Of a stretch of DNA of 64,000 nt, positions 1-7,756 are shown one piece after another. Positions within the stretch are counted from its first letter, which is position 1. Every line of letters begins with the position of its first letter. Location of the stretch: contig JAKITC010000002.1 in assembly GCA_021648285.1 (NCBI GenBank), forward strand, positions 1-64,000, given 5' to 3'. The translations under genes and the position numbers were made by a program. The notes under the pieces are model-generated. The model worked only from the letters and a program-made list of their open reading frames with translations, was not told the DNA's origin and did not search any database. Source of the stretch: Sulfurimonas sp. (GTDB taxonomy: Bacteria; Campylobacterota; Campylobacteria; Campylobacterales; Sulfurimonadaceae).

Positions 1-142
1 TTATTGGGCTTTTTATTAGATGTATTATACTGTTTTAGGGATTTAAACTTGATGAACTTAAGCTCTATATGTTAGAATCTTTTTACTTTAAGAGATGTGG
101 GTAATATTATAGTTATTTCACAGTCTCTATGTTTTGTTATCT
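1..142 (-). repeat. probable attC edge, cut by the window
   Basis: The minus-strand sequence AGATAAC at 142-136 is the complement of the core GTTATCT at 1075-1069 that opens the neighbouring cassette, the relation expected between a cassette start and its own attC. I cannot find the matching second arm within the remaining bases, so the attC either is degenerate or continues past base 1. No gene is visible in 1-146. Confidence 0.4.
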
Positions 143-146
143 TTTT

Positions 147-419
147 CTAGTCTTTAAAATAGAACATAGAATCTATCTTTTCTTCTATGTTAAAGTATAA
201 ATCGCTACCTTGCCAGTTATTTGTTAAGATTAAACTTGTTATAAAAATAATAATAGCAACTATTGCACTTATTGTACCTCCAGCTACTCCAAGTCCAAGT
301 CCAATAATTCCTCCAATTATTAAAGGTAGCCAACCCCATAAAAATTTTACTAAAATACCAAAGAAAAAATATAATATCAATAAAGCAATTATTATTGATA
401 CGACAAAAACTATTTCCAT
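147..419 (-). CDS. small hydrophobic membrane protein (cassette gene)
   Basis: This 90-residue protein is almost entirely hydrophobic. Residues about 3-24, 29-48 and 50-66 look like membrane helices, the second pair being glycine-rich (GGIIGLGLGVAGG), followed by a short polar tail ending in MFYFKD. It begins 4 bp after the stop of the PH/SHOCT gene and probably shares its transcript. Both lie in the same integron cassette. I do not recognise a family. The reverse strand has an 82-residue open frame over the same bases, but the membrane-protein composition and the co-directional neighbour favour this strand. Confidence 0.6.
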   Translation of the reverse strand: MEIVFVVSIIIALLILYFFFGILVKFLWGWLPLIIGGIIGLGLGVAGGTISAIVAIIIFITSLILTNNWQGSDLYFNIEEKIDSMFYFKD

Positions 420-423
420 TGAG

Positions 424-888
424 TTATATCCCTAAGATTTTTTGTTTTGCGGCATTAAATTCATCTTCTGAAATAATACCTTTATCTTTTAGTCCTGCTA
501 ACTTTTCTAATTTCGCATAAGGGTCTTCTTCTGTTATTTGTTGCTGAACAACTTGTGGTGAATGCAGCTTATTTCTATGATTTTCAATTGCTTCCATTAC
601 TAAATTAGTAAAAGGTTTTACCGTTTTTTTCCATACATTATCAATATGTCTTTCTTTCGCCCCATCTTCAATAAAAATTTCTCCAAAAATAATTCCTGTT
701 TTACCGGAAATAGAGTTAATCTTATCTAAATTAATTACGGTCTGTTCTAGTCCATAAATCATGCCTTTATCTAAAAATATAATTCTTTTGTCGGTTAATG
801 TTATTAACCAAGTATTACCATCCATCAACCCTGATGAAAAGGCTATGATTTCTTCACCGTCAGTTAAAACTTCTGGTAAATAACTCAA
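424..888 (-). CDS. PH-like (YokE-type) and SHOCT domain protein, start uncertain
   Basis: Residues about 1-108 resemble the bacterial pleckstrin-homology family of YokE (LITLTDKRIIFLDKGMIYG, then VWKKTVKPFTN). Residues about 125-154 form a SHOCT domain (KLEKLAGLKDKGIISEDEF), a short helical oligomerisation module. The function of such proteins is unknown. The first codon used here is TTG at 888. The same frame continues upstream to about 1005 with plausible protein (KELQAEYKRIAEKIGDDQFF), so the real N-terminus is longer, but that extension contains no ATG or GTG before the stop at 1006-1008. The gene may have lost its start through a one-base change near 980. It sits in an integron cassette with the membrane protein downstream. 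Confidence 0.7.
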   Translation of the reverse strand: MSYLPEVLTDGEEIIAFSSGLMDGNTWLITLTDKRIIFLDKGMIYGLEQTVINLDKINSISGKTGIIFGEIFIEDGAKERHIDNVWKKTVKPFTNLVMEAIENHRNKLHSPQVVQQQITEEDPYAKLEKLAGLKDKGIISEDEFNAAKQKILGI

Positions 889-1068
889 TTCTTTTTTTGT
901 GAAAAATTGATCATCTCCTATTTTTTCAGCAATCCTTTTATATTCTGCTTGTAACTCTTTCTTTGATGCATTTTTGTAGTCAAAACTCGTATGACAATCC
1001 TTTAATTAAAATTTGACTAAGCCAATAGTCATTTTACAAATCAACTAATTTAATATCATTGATTTCTA

Positions 1069-1204
1069 AGATAACGGACGAGTACAAAAATATGTCACCT
1101 ATTTTTGTACTCTTTTAAGTTCTACAGTGGTAGCTGAATTTTAAATTTTCAAAGCTTAAATTCGGCTGGGGTAACATATTTTTCTTGCTACGATTTGTTA
1201 TATC
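1069..1204 (-). repeat. attC site 1
   Basis: On the minus strand it runs from GATATAAC to the core GTTATCT. The inner arms at 1084-1099 and 1170-1185 pair over 16 bases with two mismatches, leaving a loop of about 70 bases that is itself partly palindromic. It is about 85% identical to attC site 2, as in chromosomal integrons, where the attC sites of one array resemble each other. Confidence 0.65.
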
Positions 1205-1333
1205 TCTACCTCTTGGGAGTTGCTTATTTTCAAGTTGTATCTGCATAGGCATTACCAAGTGAAACTTGGTAACGAGAAAGAGTTTGTTTTTCTTTGAAAC
1301 AAATTTACTCTAAGCAAGGTGCTTACGATAGAC

Positions 1334-1468
1334 ACATAACGGTCGAGTACAAAAATATGTTACCTGTCTTTGTAGTCTTTTAAGTTCTACAATGGTAGCT
1401 AAATCTTTGAAGTTTTCAAAGCTAAATGCGGCTTGGTAACATATTTTTGTTGCTACGATTTGTTAGAT
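1334..1468 (-). repeat. attC site 2
   Basis: On the minus strand it runs from ATCTAAC (consensus RYYYAAC) to GTTATGT. The arms ACAAAAATATGTTACC (1349-1364) and GGTAACATATTTTTGT (1435-1450) pair perfectly over 16 bases. Its left end is the complement of the core at 1921-1915 that opens the lipoprotein cassette. Confidence 0.7.
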
Positions 1469-1479
1469 ATCTTTATAAA

Positions 1480-1899
1480 TCATCTATCTATTACTACATC
1501 AAAAAGCTTACCATCATTTCTGCGACACTGTCCACTACCTGTGTCAGACCATTCACTAAAATTATAAACACATCGAATATATCCACCTTTATCGCCTTTC
1601 ATAGTTATTAAACCATTTCCTGACATCGGGGCAGTTGTAGCTGTTCCAAAAGCATTAGCTACACCATTGGTGCCTACAACTTGCATTGAACCAATTGTAA
1701 AACCACCACCAGAAGCTGAATATATCCATTCACCTGAATAATGCTCATTTTCAATGACTGCATTCATTATCCCTTTGCTTGTCATTGTGGAACCAGTTTG
1801 TCCATAATAAGTATTACCGTTCTGTTGGTCTAAAAATTTTAATTTGGCACTACATCCTGTGAAAATAAGAAAAATCACTAACAATATAAGATGTTTCAT
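1480..1899 (-). CDS. small lipoprotein (cassette gene)
   Basis: This 139-residue protein has a type II signal sequence: MKH, a hydrophobic stretch and the lipobox FTGC with the lipidated cysteine at residue 16. The mature part is rich in Gly, Ser and Thr (SGEWIYSASGGGFTIG) with two later cysteines (GYIRC, GSGQC), suggesting a small beta-rich, surface- or periplasm-facing domain. The ATG lies about 20 bp after the cassette core GTTAGATAC, with a ribosome binding site AAAAGGA between them. This tight layout is typical of integron cassette genes, and small lipoproteins of this kind are frequent cassette cargo. The exact function is unknown. Confidence 0.8.
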   Translation of the reverse strand: MKHLILLVIFLIFTGCSAKLKFLDQQNGNTYYGQTGSTMTSKGIMNAVIENEHYSGEWIYSASGGGFTIGSMQVVGTNGVANAFGTATTAPMSGNGLITMKGDKGGYIRCVYNFSEWSDTGSGQCRRNDGKLFDVVIDR

Positions 1900-1914
1900 T
1901 GTTATCCTTTTTGT

Positions 1915-1981
1915 ATCTAACGTTTGTCGTGAGCGATAAATTACCGCTAGGTAATTTATTCGTTCCTCGTATTTGTTGTCT
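1915..1981 (-). repeat. attC site 3
   Basis: A compact 67-bp site of a different sequence type from sites 1 and 2. ATAAATTACC (1936-1945) and GGTAATTTAT (1950-1959) form a perfect 10-bp inner stem with loop GCTA. The outer ends are AGACAAC and the core GTTAGAT, the latter fitting GTTRRRY exactly. It closes the restriction-modification cassette. Confidence 0.72.
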
Positions 1982-1994
1982 TGTCTTTAAATGT

Positions 1995-2966
1995 CTAAAC
2001 AGAAAAATCGAAGAAGTATACACCTTCTTCTTGAAGAGATATATCTATTGTTGTTCTACCATATCTTTGTAAATCTTCAATTCTAACAGCTTGACCAAGA
2101 GGTATTCCTAATCTATTCCTAATATATTCTCCCATTAAGCTTTTTCTTGGAAATGAACTTATTTGCTTTGGAAATGTGAGCCCATTCTCATCTTGGCTAC
2201 CTTCAAATAGACCATCCATAATAAAGCCATCATCCCAAATAATATCTACAATGTCATTATGTCTGTTTTGCCTACCACCAATATTAGTCATAGTGGTAAA
2301 GTTTTGCTTTGGTGGGAATAGGCTAGGATATTGTCTAATATAATCTTTTTTTATTGCGATATAAGCATCATTTGGTGCAACATGACCTCTACCTTGCCCC
2401 CAATTTAATCCACTTGCCTCATGAACAATATCTCCACGACCTAAAAGGGACATTCTACAAAATTGTGCTGAAACTTGTGTGTTAACACTAGTTATAATTC
2501 GTTGAGTACGTTGAGCTAATTGTACGTCTGTACATAATATTGAGTTTTCCATAACCCTATCTACATATTCATGTAATGGCTGAAATGTATCAAGTGTTGT
2601 TTCTGCTAAAGTTTCACGATAGGGTGTACATAAACCATTAGTAGAAAAATTTGCAGAGCCTATTAAAGCATGTTGTATTATATTTTGATTTTTCCAAATA
2701 TAACACTTTGAATGTATAGGGACAGTTGAATAATAAATATTCACATGAGGAGTATTGATTTGCGTATTAATAAGTGCATCATGTAGTCTATTCTGAATGC
2801 CCTTGTCTCCATACATTCCATAAATTACTGTTGAATTTATTGGTAATTGTGCCAACTTTGCTACAGGGTTTGGTCCTAAATAACCTGATAGTACTATAAG
2901 TTCATCTGATAGTACTGTTTGGTGCCTATTAAAAATAATTTCTTCTAAGTTTGTATTAAATAACAT
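1995..2966 (-). CDS. PLD-type type II restriction endonuclease (NgoFVII-like)
   Basis: A phospholipase-D-fold nuclease. The region HSKCYIW followed by LIGSANFSTNG matches the HxK...GSxN signature that PLD-type restriction enzymes such as NgoFVII and BfiI use for metal-independent cleavage. It directly follows two cytosine-5 methyltransferase genes, which supports a restriction role. I place the start at ATG 2966 (MLFNTNLEEIIF, 323 residues), with AAAGGT just upstream and overlapping the methyltransferase stop by 11 bp. A start at 3005 would add 13 residues inside the neighbour gene. The recognition sequence cannot be read from the protein. The whole operon lies in one integron cassette. Confidence 0.75.
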   Translation of the reverse strand: MLFNTNLEEIIFNRHQTVLSDELIVLSGYLGPNPVAKLAQLPINSTVIYGMYGDKGIQNRLHDALINTQINTPHVNIYYSTVPIHSKCYIWKNQNIIQHALIGSANFSTNGLCTPYRETLAETTLDTFQPLHEYVDRVMENSILCTDVQLAQRTQRIITSVNTQVSAQFCRMSLLGRGDIVHEASGLNWGQGRGHVAPNDAYIAIKKDYIRQYPSLFPPKQNFTTMTNIGGRQNRHNDIVDIIWDDGFIMDGLFEGSQDENGLTFPKQISSFPRKSLMGEYIRNRLGIPLGQAVRIEDLQRYGRTTIDISLQEEGVYFFDFSV

Positions 2967-4188
2967 CAAAATACCTTTTAAATAAAATATCAACGGATAG
3001 AGCAATTTTATTTGCTAATAATGGAGGAACAGCATTTCCTATCATTTTATAAGATGCTCCCATACTTCCTAAAAATTCAAAATCATCGTCAAATGTCTGT
3101 AATCTTCCAGCCTCACGAGGAGTTATACTTCTTCCTTGAGTATGGTCAGGATGAATATGCCTTAACCCATCTTTATACAAGTGTGCGGGAATTGTATTGC
3201 TCTGTTTATCATAAGCCAAAACATTATATTTATGAAAAGATGACTTTTTACCAGTTCTTTCATAATATAATTTTTTCAATGACTCAGTATCAGGATATTT
3301 TTTTGAACCATTAGCAACATCTAAAGCTAATTCACTAAATATTTTAATATCTCTTTGACTATGGAATCTTGGTATGTGGTTTTTTATCATTGAACTTTTT
3401 GAATGTGATATTTTTTTATTAATTTTGTATTCACTAGATACTGGATATAAAGGGTCTAAATCTGATATAGCATCCTCGACAGTAGTTTTTACTTTTACTT
3501 TGTGGCTTGGCAAAATATTTTTATAAAAATCATTTAAAATATTGATAGGACTTGTCGTAGTTGTATTTTTCCTAATACCAATAATTATTAATCTTTTTCT
3601 AATTTGAGGAACTCCATAATCAGAAGAATCAAGTAAAGCAACTTTCTTTAGTTCTTTAGAGATCACATATCCTGCTTTATCAAAATCATCAATGATTTTA
3701 TCGATGATATTTGTACCATCAGGTTTAGCACTTAAAATTCCTTGAACATTTTCAAAAACAAATAGCTTAGGTTGGAACTCTTGAACTACTTTTAAATAAC
3801 TTTCAAACAAATAGTTTCTATAATCACATTTCATATTATTTTTATCTTGTACTCTACCTGCAATTGAATATGCTTGACATGGTGGTCCACCTATTATTAC
3901 ATCTATATTTGTGTCTGAAACAAGCTTTTTAAGTCCACAATGACTTCCAAAATCATTATCATTTTTATAACCATTAAGTAATTCATCCATTCTTTGGATA
4001 TCAAAATGCATTACTTTATTGTCAGCTGAATCAACTTTCCATTTAGTAGTAAGTCTATTTTTCAATGTATCACTTGCATTTTTATCCCACTCAACAAAAG
4101 CATAAGGTTTAAACATATTTGTTTGTTCAAATCCATCAGTAAGACCACCACAACCAGCAAATAAATCTATATAGTTATATTTATTCAT
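2956..4188 (-). CDS. DNA cytosine-5 methyltransferase (second)
   Basis: A 410-residue C5 methyltransferase with the expected motif order: DLFAGCGG (motif I, SAM binding) at the N-terminus, GGPPCQAYS with the catalytic cysteine (motif IV), FENVQGIL (motif VI), QIRKRL (motif VIII) and GNAVPP (motif X) near the C-terminus. It protects the host DNA from the nuclease encoded just downstream. The reading frames of all three genes overlap slightly, indicating translational coupling. Two methyltransferases for one nuclease usually mean an asymmetric site in which each strand needs its own enzyme; that is inference. Confidence 0.9.
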   Translation of the reverse strand: MNKYNYIDLFAGCGGLTDGFEQTNMFKPYAFVEWDKNASDTLKNRLTTKWKVDSADNKVMHFDIQRMDELLNGYKNDNDFGSHCGLKKLVSDTNIDVIIGGPPCQAYSIAGRVQDKNNMKCDYRNYLFESYLKVVQEFQPKLFVFENVQGILSAKPDGTNIIDKIIDDFDKAGYVISKELKKVALLDSSDYGVPQIRKRLIIIGIRKNTTTTSPINILNDFYKNILPSHKVKVKTTVEDAISDLDPLYPVSSEYKINKKISHSKSSMIKNHIPRFHSQRDIKIFSELALDVANGSKKYPDTESLKKLYYERTGKKSSFHKYNVLAYDKQSNTIPAHLYKDGLRHIHPDHTQGRSITPREAGRLQTFDDDFEFLGSMGASYKMIGNAVPPLLANKIALSVDILFKRYFDVI

Positions 4189-5245
4189 TGTCTAAAATCT
4201 TTTTGAGTTGTTTTGCTATATGAAAACCAAGAAATGGAGGTACAGCATTCCCAACTTGTCTATATTGTTGAGTTTTTGTTCCTAGAAATTTAAAATTATC
4301 TGGAAAGCTTTGAAATCTTGCATTTTCTCTTACTGTGGGTACTCTATTGTATTTGTAATGGAAATGGTTTCTATGTCCAGTATCAATAGTCTTTGATGGT
4401 TTTTGACTATGGTATCGAGTCCAAGCTTCATTAAATTTTCTACTATCACCTACACCTTTTGGTAAATCTTTATGATTACCACCTTCAGGTACTTGAGCTA
4501 TTACACTTTTAACCAAATCCGTATGCTGTGTTCCTATATGATTATTTATTTTTTTTGAATTTAATCTCATTTTTATTTGATATTCTGAATTTGCTTTACA
4601 TGTATAATCAATATTTTCATCTCCCATAGTTCCTTCAAGTGAAGGTAGGTCAGAAATTGCTTTTTCACAAGTTATATATTCATCTTTACTTAGAACTTCA
4701 TCAGAAAATATAAAGTCACCATAATCTTCATCTAAGCCTACAAAAAATAATCTTTTTCTAATTTGGGGAACACCATAATTTGGAGCATACAAAATTTTAG
4801 ATTCTTTAGTATATTTATTTTCTTTGAAATTTCTTTCAATTTCTTCTTTAGCTTTACCTTTATAGAGTGTTGCTAGTCCAGGAACATTTTCTATAATAAT
4901 TGCTTTTGGTTTTCCTTTTAGCATTTTTGCAATTTCAAAAACAGAGTAAAAAAGTTTATTTCTTTCGTCATCCTCTTTTCTTGAACCAGTAAGTGAAAAT
5001 CCTTGACAAGGAGGACCCGCGATTATTACATCTACTCCACCTTTTTCATCTAAAAAGTTTACAATTTCCTGTAAATTTTCTATTTTTGATAAGTCAACAT
5101 TTTTTGTATGCGAATTATTATGATTATACTTAAATGTTTTTAAGGCAATTTCAACATTGTCTATTCCTAGTACAACATCGAATCCTGCTTCTTGAAATCC
5201 ATATGAAAAGCCACCACAGCCTGAAAACAAATCTAATACTCTCAA
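4181..5245 (-). CDS. DNA cytosine-5 methyltransferase (first)
   Basis: A 354-residue C5 methyltransferase with DLFSGCGGFSYGF (motif I), AGPPCQGFS with the catalytic cysteine (motif IV), ENVPGL (motif VI), QIRKRLFF (motif VIII) and GNAVPP (motif X). The start is a TTG at 5245, supported by AAGGAAA about 9 bases upstream and by the family's usual beginning right at motif I. It overlaps the second methyltransferase by 8 bp. It is first in the operon, so the host would be methylated before the nuclease accumulates. Its start lies about 98 bp inside the cassette, which leaves room for a cassette-borne promoter. Confidence 0.9.
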   Translation of the reverse strand: MRVLDLFSGCGGFSYGFQEAGFDVVLGIDNVEIALKTFKYNHNNSHTKNVDLSKIENLQEIVNFLDEKGGVDVIIAGPPCQGFSLTGSRKEDDERNKLFYSVFEIAKMLKGKPKAIIIENVPGLATLYKGKAKEEIERNFKENKYTKESKILYAPNYGVPQIRKRLFFVGLDEDYGDFIFSDEVLSKDEYITCEKAISDLPSLEGTMGDENIDYTCKANSEYQIKMRLNSKKINNHIGTQHTDLVKSVIAQVPEGGNHKDLPKGVGDSRKFNEAWTRYHSQKPSKTIDTGHRNHFHYKYNRVPTVRENARFQSFPDNFKFLGTKTQQYRQVGNAVPPFLGFHIAKQLKKILDNE

Positions 5246-5672
5246 TATATATTTCCTTATGTAATACTTATTGACATTTTATCAAAAAAAAAATTACTTG
5301 GAGTTAAATATGACATTCTGCAAAATATTACTTTGTAAGACAACTATTTATTCAAACACATTATATACAGAAGAAGCTTAAAAATGAAAAATAACACACA
5401 TGCGTAATGTGTGTTATTTTTTAATATTTAGTTGAAAATATGACAAAATGAAATATTTTTGTGTAAATTGCAAAATAATCTATATTATTCTTAAATATAA
5501 AGTGTGTGTTAATTGTTGTATAGACAAATAACACACACAAATGATAGTTAATGTGTAAATATCTTACATAACACACACAATGTTACTTAAGTAAAAAAAT
5601 TGTATCTAAATCAATTAATTAGATATACTTCTAAAATTATAAAATACAAACAATTAAATTGGATAGTTAGAT
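5246..5672. other. divergent intergenic region: cassette boundary and TGTGTGTTA repeats
   Basis: No gene is visible. The cassette start core (minus GTTGTCT) is at 5344-5338. Between 5387 and 5582 there are five copies of a TGTGTGTTA-type motif in both orientations, two of them forming the perfect hairpin around 5404. The remaining sequence is very AT-rich. It separates the restriction-modification genes from ymdB. Confidence 0.55.
5387..5582. repeat. cluster of inverted TGTGTGTTA motifs
   Basis: ATAACACACA-type copies occur at 5391-5400, 5528-5539 and 5568-5580, with inverted copies at 5408-5417 and 5502-5511. The first pair forms a hairpin with a stem of about 14 bp (ATAACACACAT, loop GCGTA, ATGTGTGTTAT) flanked by A and T runs, so it could also terminate transcription from either side. 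The second pair (5502-5539) forms a longer, imperfect hairpin. They could bind a regulator of the restriction operon or a recombinase at an attI-like site. Confidence 0.5.
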
Positions 5673-6485
5673 ATGATAATAGCTTTTATAGGTGATATAG
5701 TAGGTCATCCCGGTCGAGAGATGTTAAAACAATATTTGCCAGAAATGAAAAAAGAGTATGAAATAGATTTTGTTATTGCTAACTATGAAAATGTCTCTCA
5801 CGGTTTTGGGATGACTCCCAAAAATGCGAATGAGATAGTTGGTTATGGTGTTGATTGTATGACTGGCGGTAATCACTCTTGGGATAAAAAAGAGATAGAG
5901 AATATTTTTGATACGCATGAAATTTTAAGACCGCATAATTATCCTGATGAGGTTAGCGGAACAGGCTGCAAAGTTTATGATGTAGCCGGTGAAAAACTAG
6001 CAGTGCTAAACCTTATGGGGCACTACTCTATGCCTATGTGTGATAATGCCTTTAGAAAAGCAAAAGAGACTATTGAGGCTCTACATGTGGATGGGGTTAA
6101 AAACATTTTTGTAGATTTTCATGCAGAAGCTACAAGTGAAAAAAGAGCAATGATGATGCTTCTTCAAGGGCAGGCTAGTGGGATTATCGGTACACATACA
6201 CATGTCTCTACCGATGATTTTCAAATTGCACAGGGTACAGCATACTTGACAGATATTGGACTAACAGGCTGTAGGGACAATGTTATAGGCATGGATGAAA
6301 AGGCTCCTTTAAAACAATTTATGACTGGACTTAAAGGTCACTTCGATGTTCCAAAAAAGTGTAAGAAAATACTTCAAATAGCTATTATGGACTTTAGTGA
6401 GGGTGAGTGTACCAGCGCATTCAAACTGAAGCAGTTTGATGATGGAGAATTACTAAAAACTGATGCTTGGATAGAGAAAGATTAG
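5673..6485 (+). CDS. YmdB-family metallophosphoesterase
   Basis: A 270-residue protein of the YmdB/TIGR00282 family, two-metal phosphoesterases active on 2',3'-cyclic nucleotides in Bacillus. Metal-binding motifs are visible in order: FIGDIVGHPGR at the N-terminus, NYENVSHG, GGNHSWD, DFHAEATSEK and GTHTHVSTDD. Length is normal for the family. The ATG has only a weak upstream ribosome binding site and follows the AT-rich repeat region. It abuts the convergent small gene at 6486. It marks the border between accessory cassettes and core genome. Confidence 0.88.
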   Translation: MIIAFIGDIVGHPGREMLKQYLPEMKKEYEIDFVIANYENVSHGFGMTPKNANEIVGYGVDCMTGGNHSWDKKEIENIFDTHEILRPHNYPDEVSGTGCKVYDVAGEKLAVLNLMGHYSMPMCDNAFRKAKETIEALHVDGVKNIFVDFHAEATSEKRAMMMLLQGQASGIIGTHTHVSTDDFQIAQGTAYLTDIGLTGCRDNVIGMDEKAPLKQFMTGLKGHFDVPKKCKKILQIAIMDFSEGECTSAFKLKQFDDGELLKTDAWIEKD

Positions 6486-6944
6486 TTACGCTGCTGTTAC
6501 TTGGTAGTATTTGTCATTTGCAAGATAAGTATTTACCATAATATGACGCATATTTTCCTCTTTTAATTCTTGAATATCTTGAGGTAAGCTCTTATCTATT
6601 TTGTCGGCTTGGTTAAAAGTTACAGTTGGTTTTTTTAGAAGTGGAAACATTTTAGAATTTTCTTCATAAGCACTTTTTGCACTACTCATAACTTTTATTT
6701 GTTGAAAGTTGATTTCATCTTGACTTTTCATCTGATTTTGCAGTTTTTGTTGATTATTAAATGATTTATAGTTAGAAACATAATCAATTGGTAAGTTTTT
6801 GCCGATATATGGTTTTAATATTGGATTTTTAGAGGGTTCAAGACTAAAAGACTTCGCACCCTCTTTTGCATTGCTCAAATCGCGTCGGTTGGTCTTATCT
6901 GAACTGTTTGTGCTGATATATGTACTATATGATGATACAAACAC
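6486..6944 (-). CDS. uncharacterised protein
   Basis: A 152-residue hydrophilic protein, Ser/Asn/Lys-rich, with no signal peptide or membrane helix. The N-terminus begins MFVSSYSTYISTNSS. The C-terminal third (IQELKEENMRHIMVNTYLANDKYY) is predicted helical. I recognise no family. Its stop directly abuts that of ymdB in convergent orientation. The upstream side faces the divergent response-regulator gene. Confidence 0.6.
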   Translation of the reverse strand: MFVSSYSTYISTNSSDKTNRRDLSNAKEGAKSFSLEPSKNPILKPYIGKNLPIDYVSNYKSFNNQQKLQNQMKSQDEINFQQIKVMSSAKSAYEENSKMFPLLKKPTVTFNQADKIDKSLPQDIQELKEENMRHIMVNTYLANDKYYQVTAA

Positions 6945-7081
6945 TGCAATCTCCCTATCTATTTGCTTATATTATAAATGAAATGAGCTTTATATATTAT
7001 AAAACATAAATTATAATTTTTTCTGTTTTGGTATGGTGTTTTTTGATACAATATTAAAAAAGATAATTTTAGGGATATTTA

Positions 7082-7756
7082 ATGAATGCAAAAATTGTTA
7101 TAGTAGAAGATGAAGAAGATTTACTGGAACTTATTGAATATAATTTAACAAAAGAGGGTTTTGAGGTTATAGGATTTTTAAATACCAAAACTGTGACTCA
7201 AATACTTGAAGAAGAAGATATAGATCTACTTATTATGGATAGAAATCTTCCTGGAGTTGAAGGAAGTGAGTTTGTTCAAGGACTTCGCAAAGATGGTATT
7301 TTAATACCTGTAATATATTTAAGTGCCAAAAATAGTGACTCTGATATAGAAGAGGGGTTTATAAGAGGTGGAGATGATTATTTAACGAAGCCTTTTAACA
7401 TGAAAGAGTTGATTTTAAGAGTTAAGTCCATTTTACGAAGAACTACTAAAAAAATTGAGCATGGCAACCTCTCACATAGGGATTTACTTTTAGACAAAAG
7501 TTCAAGAACTTTAAGTGTTGATGGAAAGAATGTAGATATTACAAAACTAGAGTTCAATCTTCTTTGTGAATTCGTAATAAACAAAAATAGTGTACTTGAT
7601 CGTGACTATCTTTTGGAAAATGTTTGGAATGATGGAGATGATTATCAGTACAGAACTGTAAATGTTGCCATTAACCGTTTAAAAGAGAAAATAGATCCTG
7701 CTAAGACTAAAGATTATATACAAACTGTTAGGGGTGTAGGATATAAATTGTGCTAA
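7082..7756 (+). CDS. OmpR/PhoB-type response regulator
   Basis: A 224-residue transcription factor. The receiver domain spans residues 1-120: acidic pocket VEDEED near the start, the phospho-acceptor aspartate in LLIMDRNLPG at about residue 53, and the conserved lysine in YLTKPF. The winged-helix DNA-binding domain follows (residues about 130-224; KLEFNLLCEFV, RTVNVAINRLKEKI, IQTVRGVGYKL). It overlaps the histidine kinase gene by 7 bp, so the two form a pair. AGGGA stands before the ATG. The stimulus is unknown; the domain layout resembles PhoB. Confidence 0.92.
   Translation: MNAKIVIVEDEEDLLELIEYNLTKEGFEVIGFLNTKTVTQILEEEDIDLLIMDRNLPGVEGSEFVQGLRKDGILIPVIYLSAKNSDSDIEEGFIRGGDDYLTKPFNMKELILRVKSILRRTTKKIEHGNLSHRDLLLDKSSRTLSVDGKNVDITKLEFNLLCEFVINKNSVLDRDYLLENVWNDGDDYQYRTVNVAINRLKEKIDPAKTKDYIQTVRGVGYKLC

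Larger units (their letters stand above)
1006..1479. other. non-coding stretch with two attC repeats and a gene-less cassette
   Basis: No convincing gene lies here. The stretch holds two attC copies about 85% alike and, between them, about 130 bp containing a perfect 9-bp hairpin (TTACCAAGT, loop GAA, ACTTGGTAA) at 1252-1272. A 45-codon frame on the minus strand (1252-1115) starts at the hairpin and runs into the attC; I do not trust it as a gene. Confidence 0.6.
1..5344 (-). mobile_element. integron cassette array (no integrase seen)
   Basis: Three folded attC-like repeats and the edge of a fourth separate four cassettes, all read on the minus strand: 1921-5343 (restriction-modification), 1340-1920 (lipoprotein), 1075-1339 (no clear gene) and 1074 leftwards (PH/SHOCT plus membrane protein). 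As expected for integron cassettes, the first bases of each cassette are complementary to the left end of its own attC: GTTGTCTT (5344 and 1975), GTTAGATA (1921 and 1463) and GTTATCTT (1075 and 136) match over 8 bases, while the gene-less cassette matches GTTAT and then differs. No tyrosine recombinase is present in the window, so this is either an integrase-less cluster or the integrase lies beyond the left edge. The array ends about 330 bp from ymdB, a core gene. Confidence 0.72.

Noticed and set aside
187..435. 82-residue plus-strand open frame
   Set aside because: It is the reverse complement of a better membrane-protein frame that follows the PH/SHOCT gene on the other strand; proline-rich composition is an artefact.
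1115..1252. 45-codon minus-strand frame in the gene-less cassette
   Set aside because: It starts at the hairpin, runs through the attC stem and has no ribosome binding site.
5391..5420. TGTGTGTTA repeats as a CRISPR array or an origin of replication
   Set aside because: Only five copies, irregular spacing and both orientations, no spacer pattern, no cas genes, and no clear DnaA boxes.
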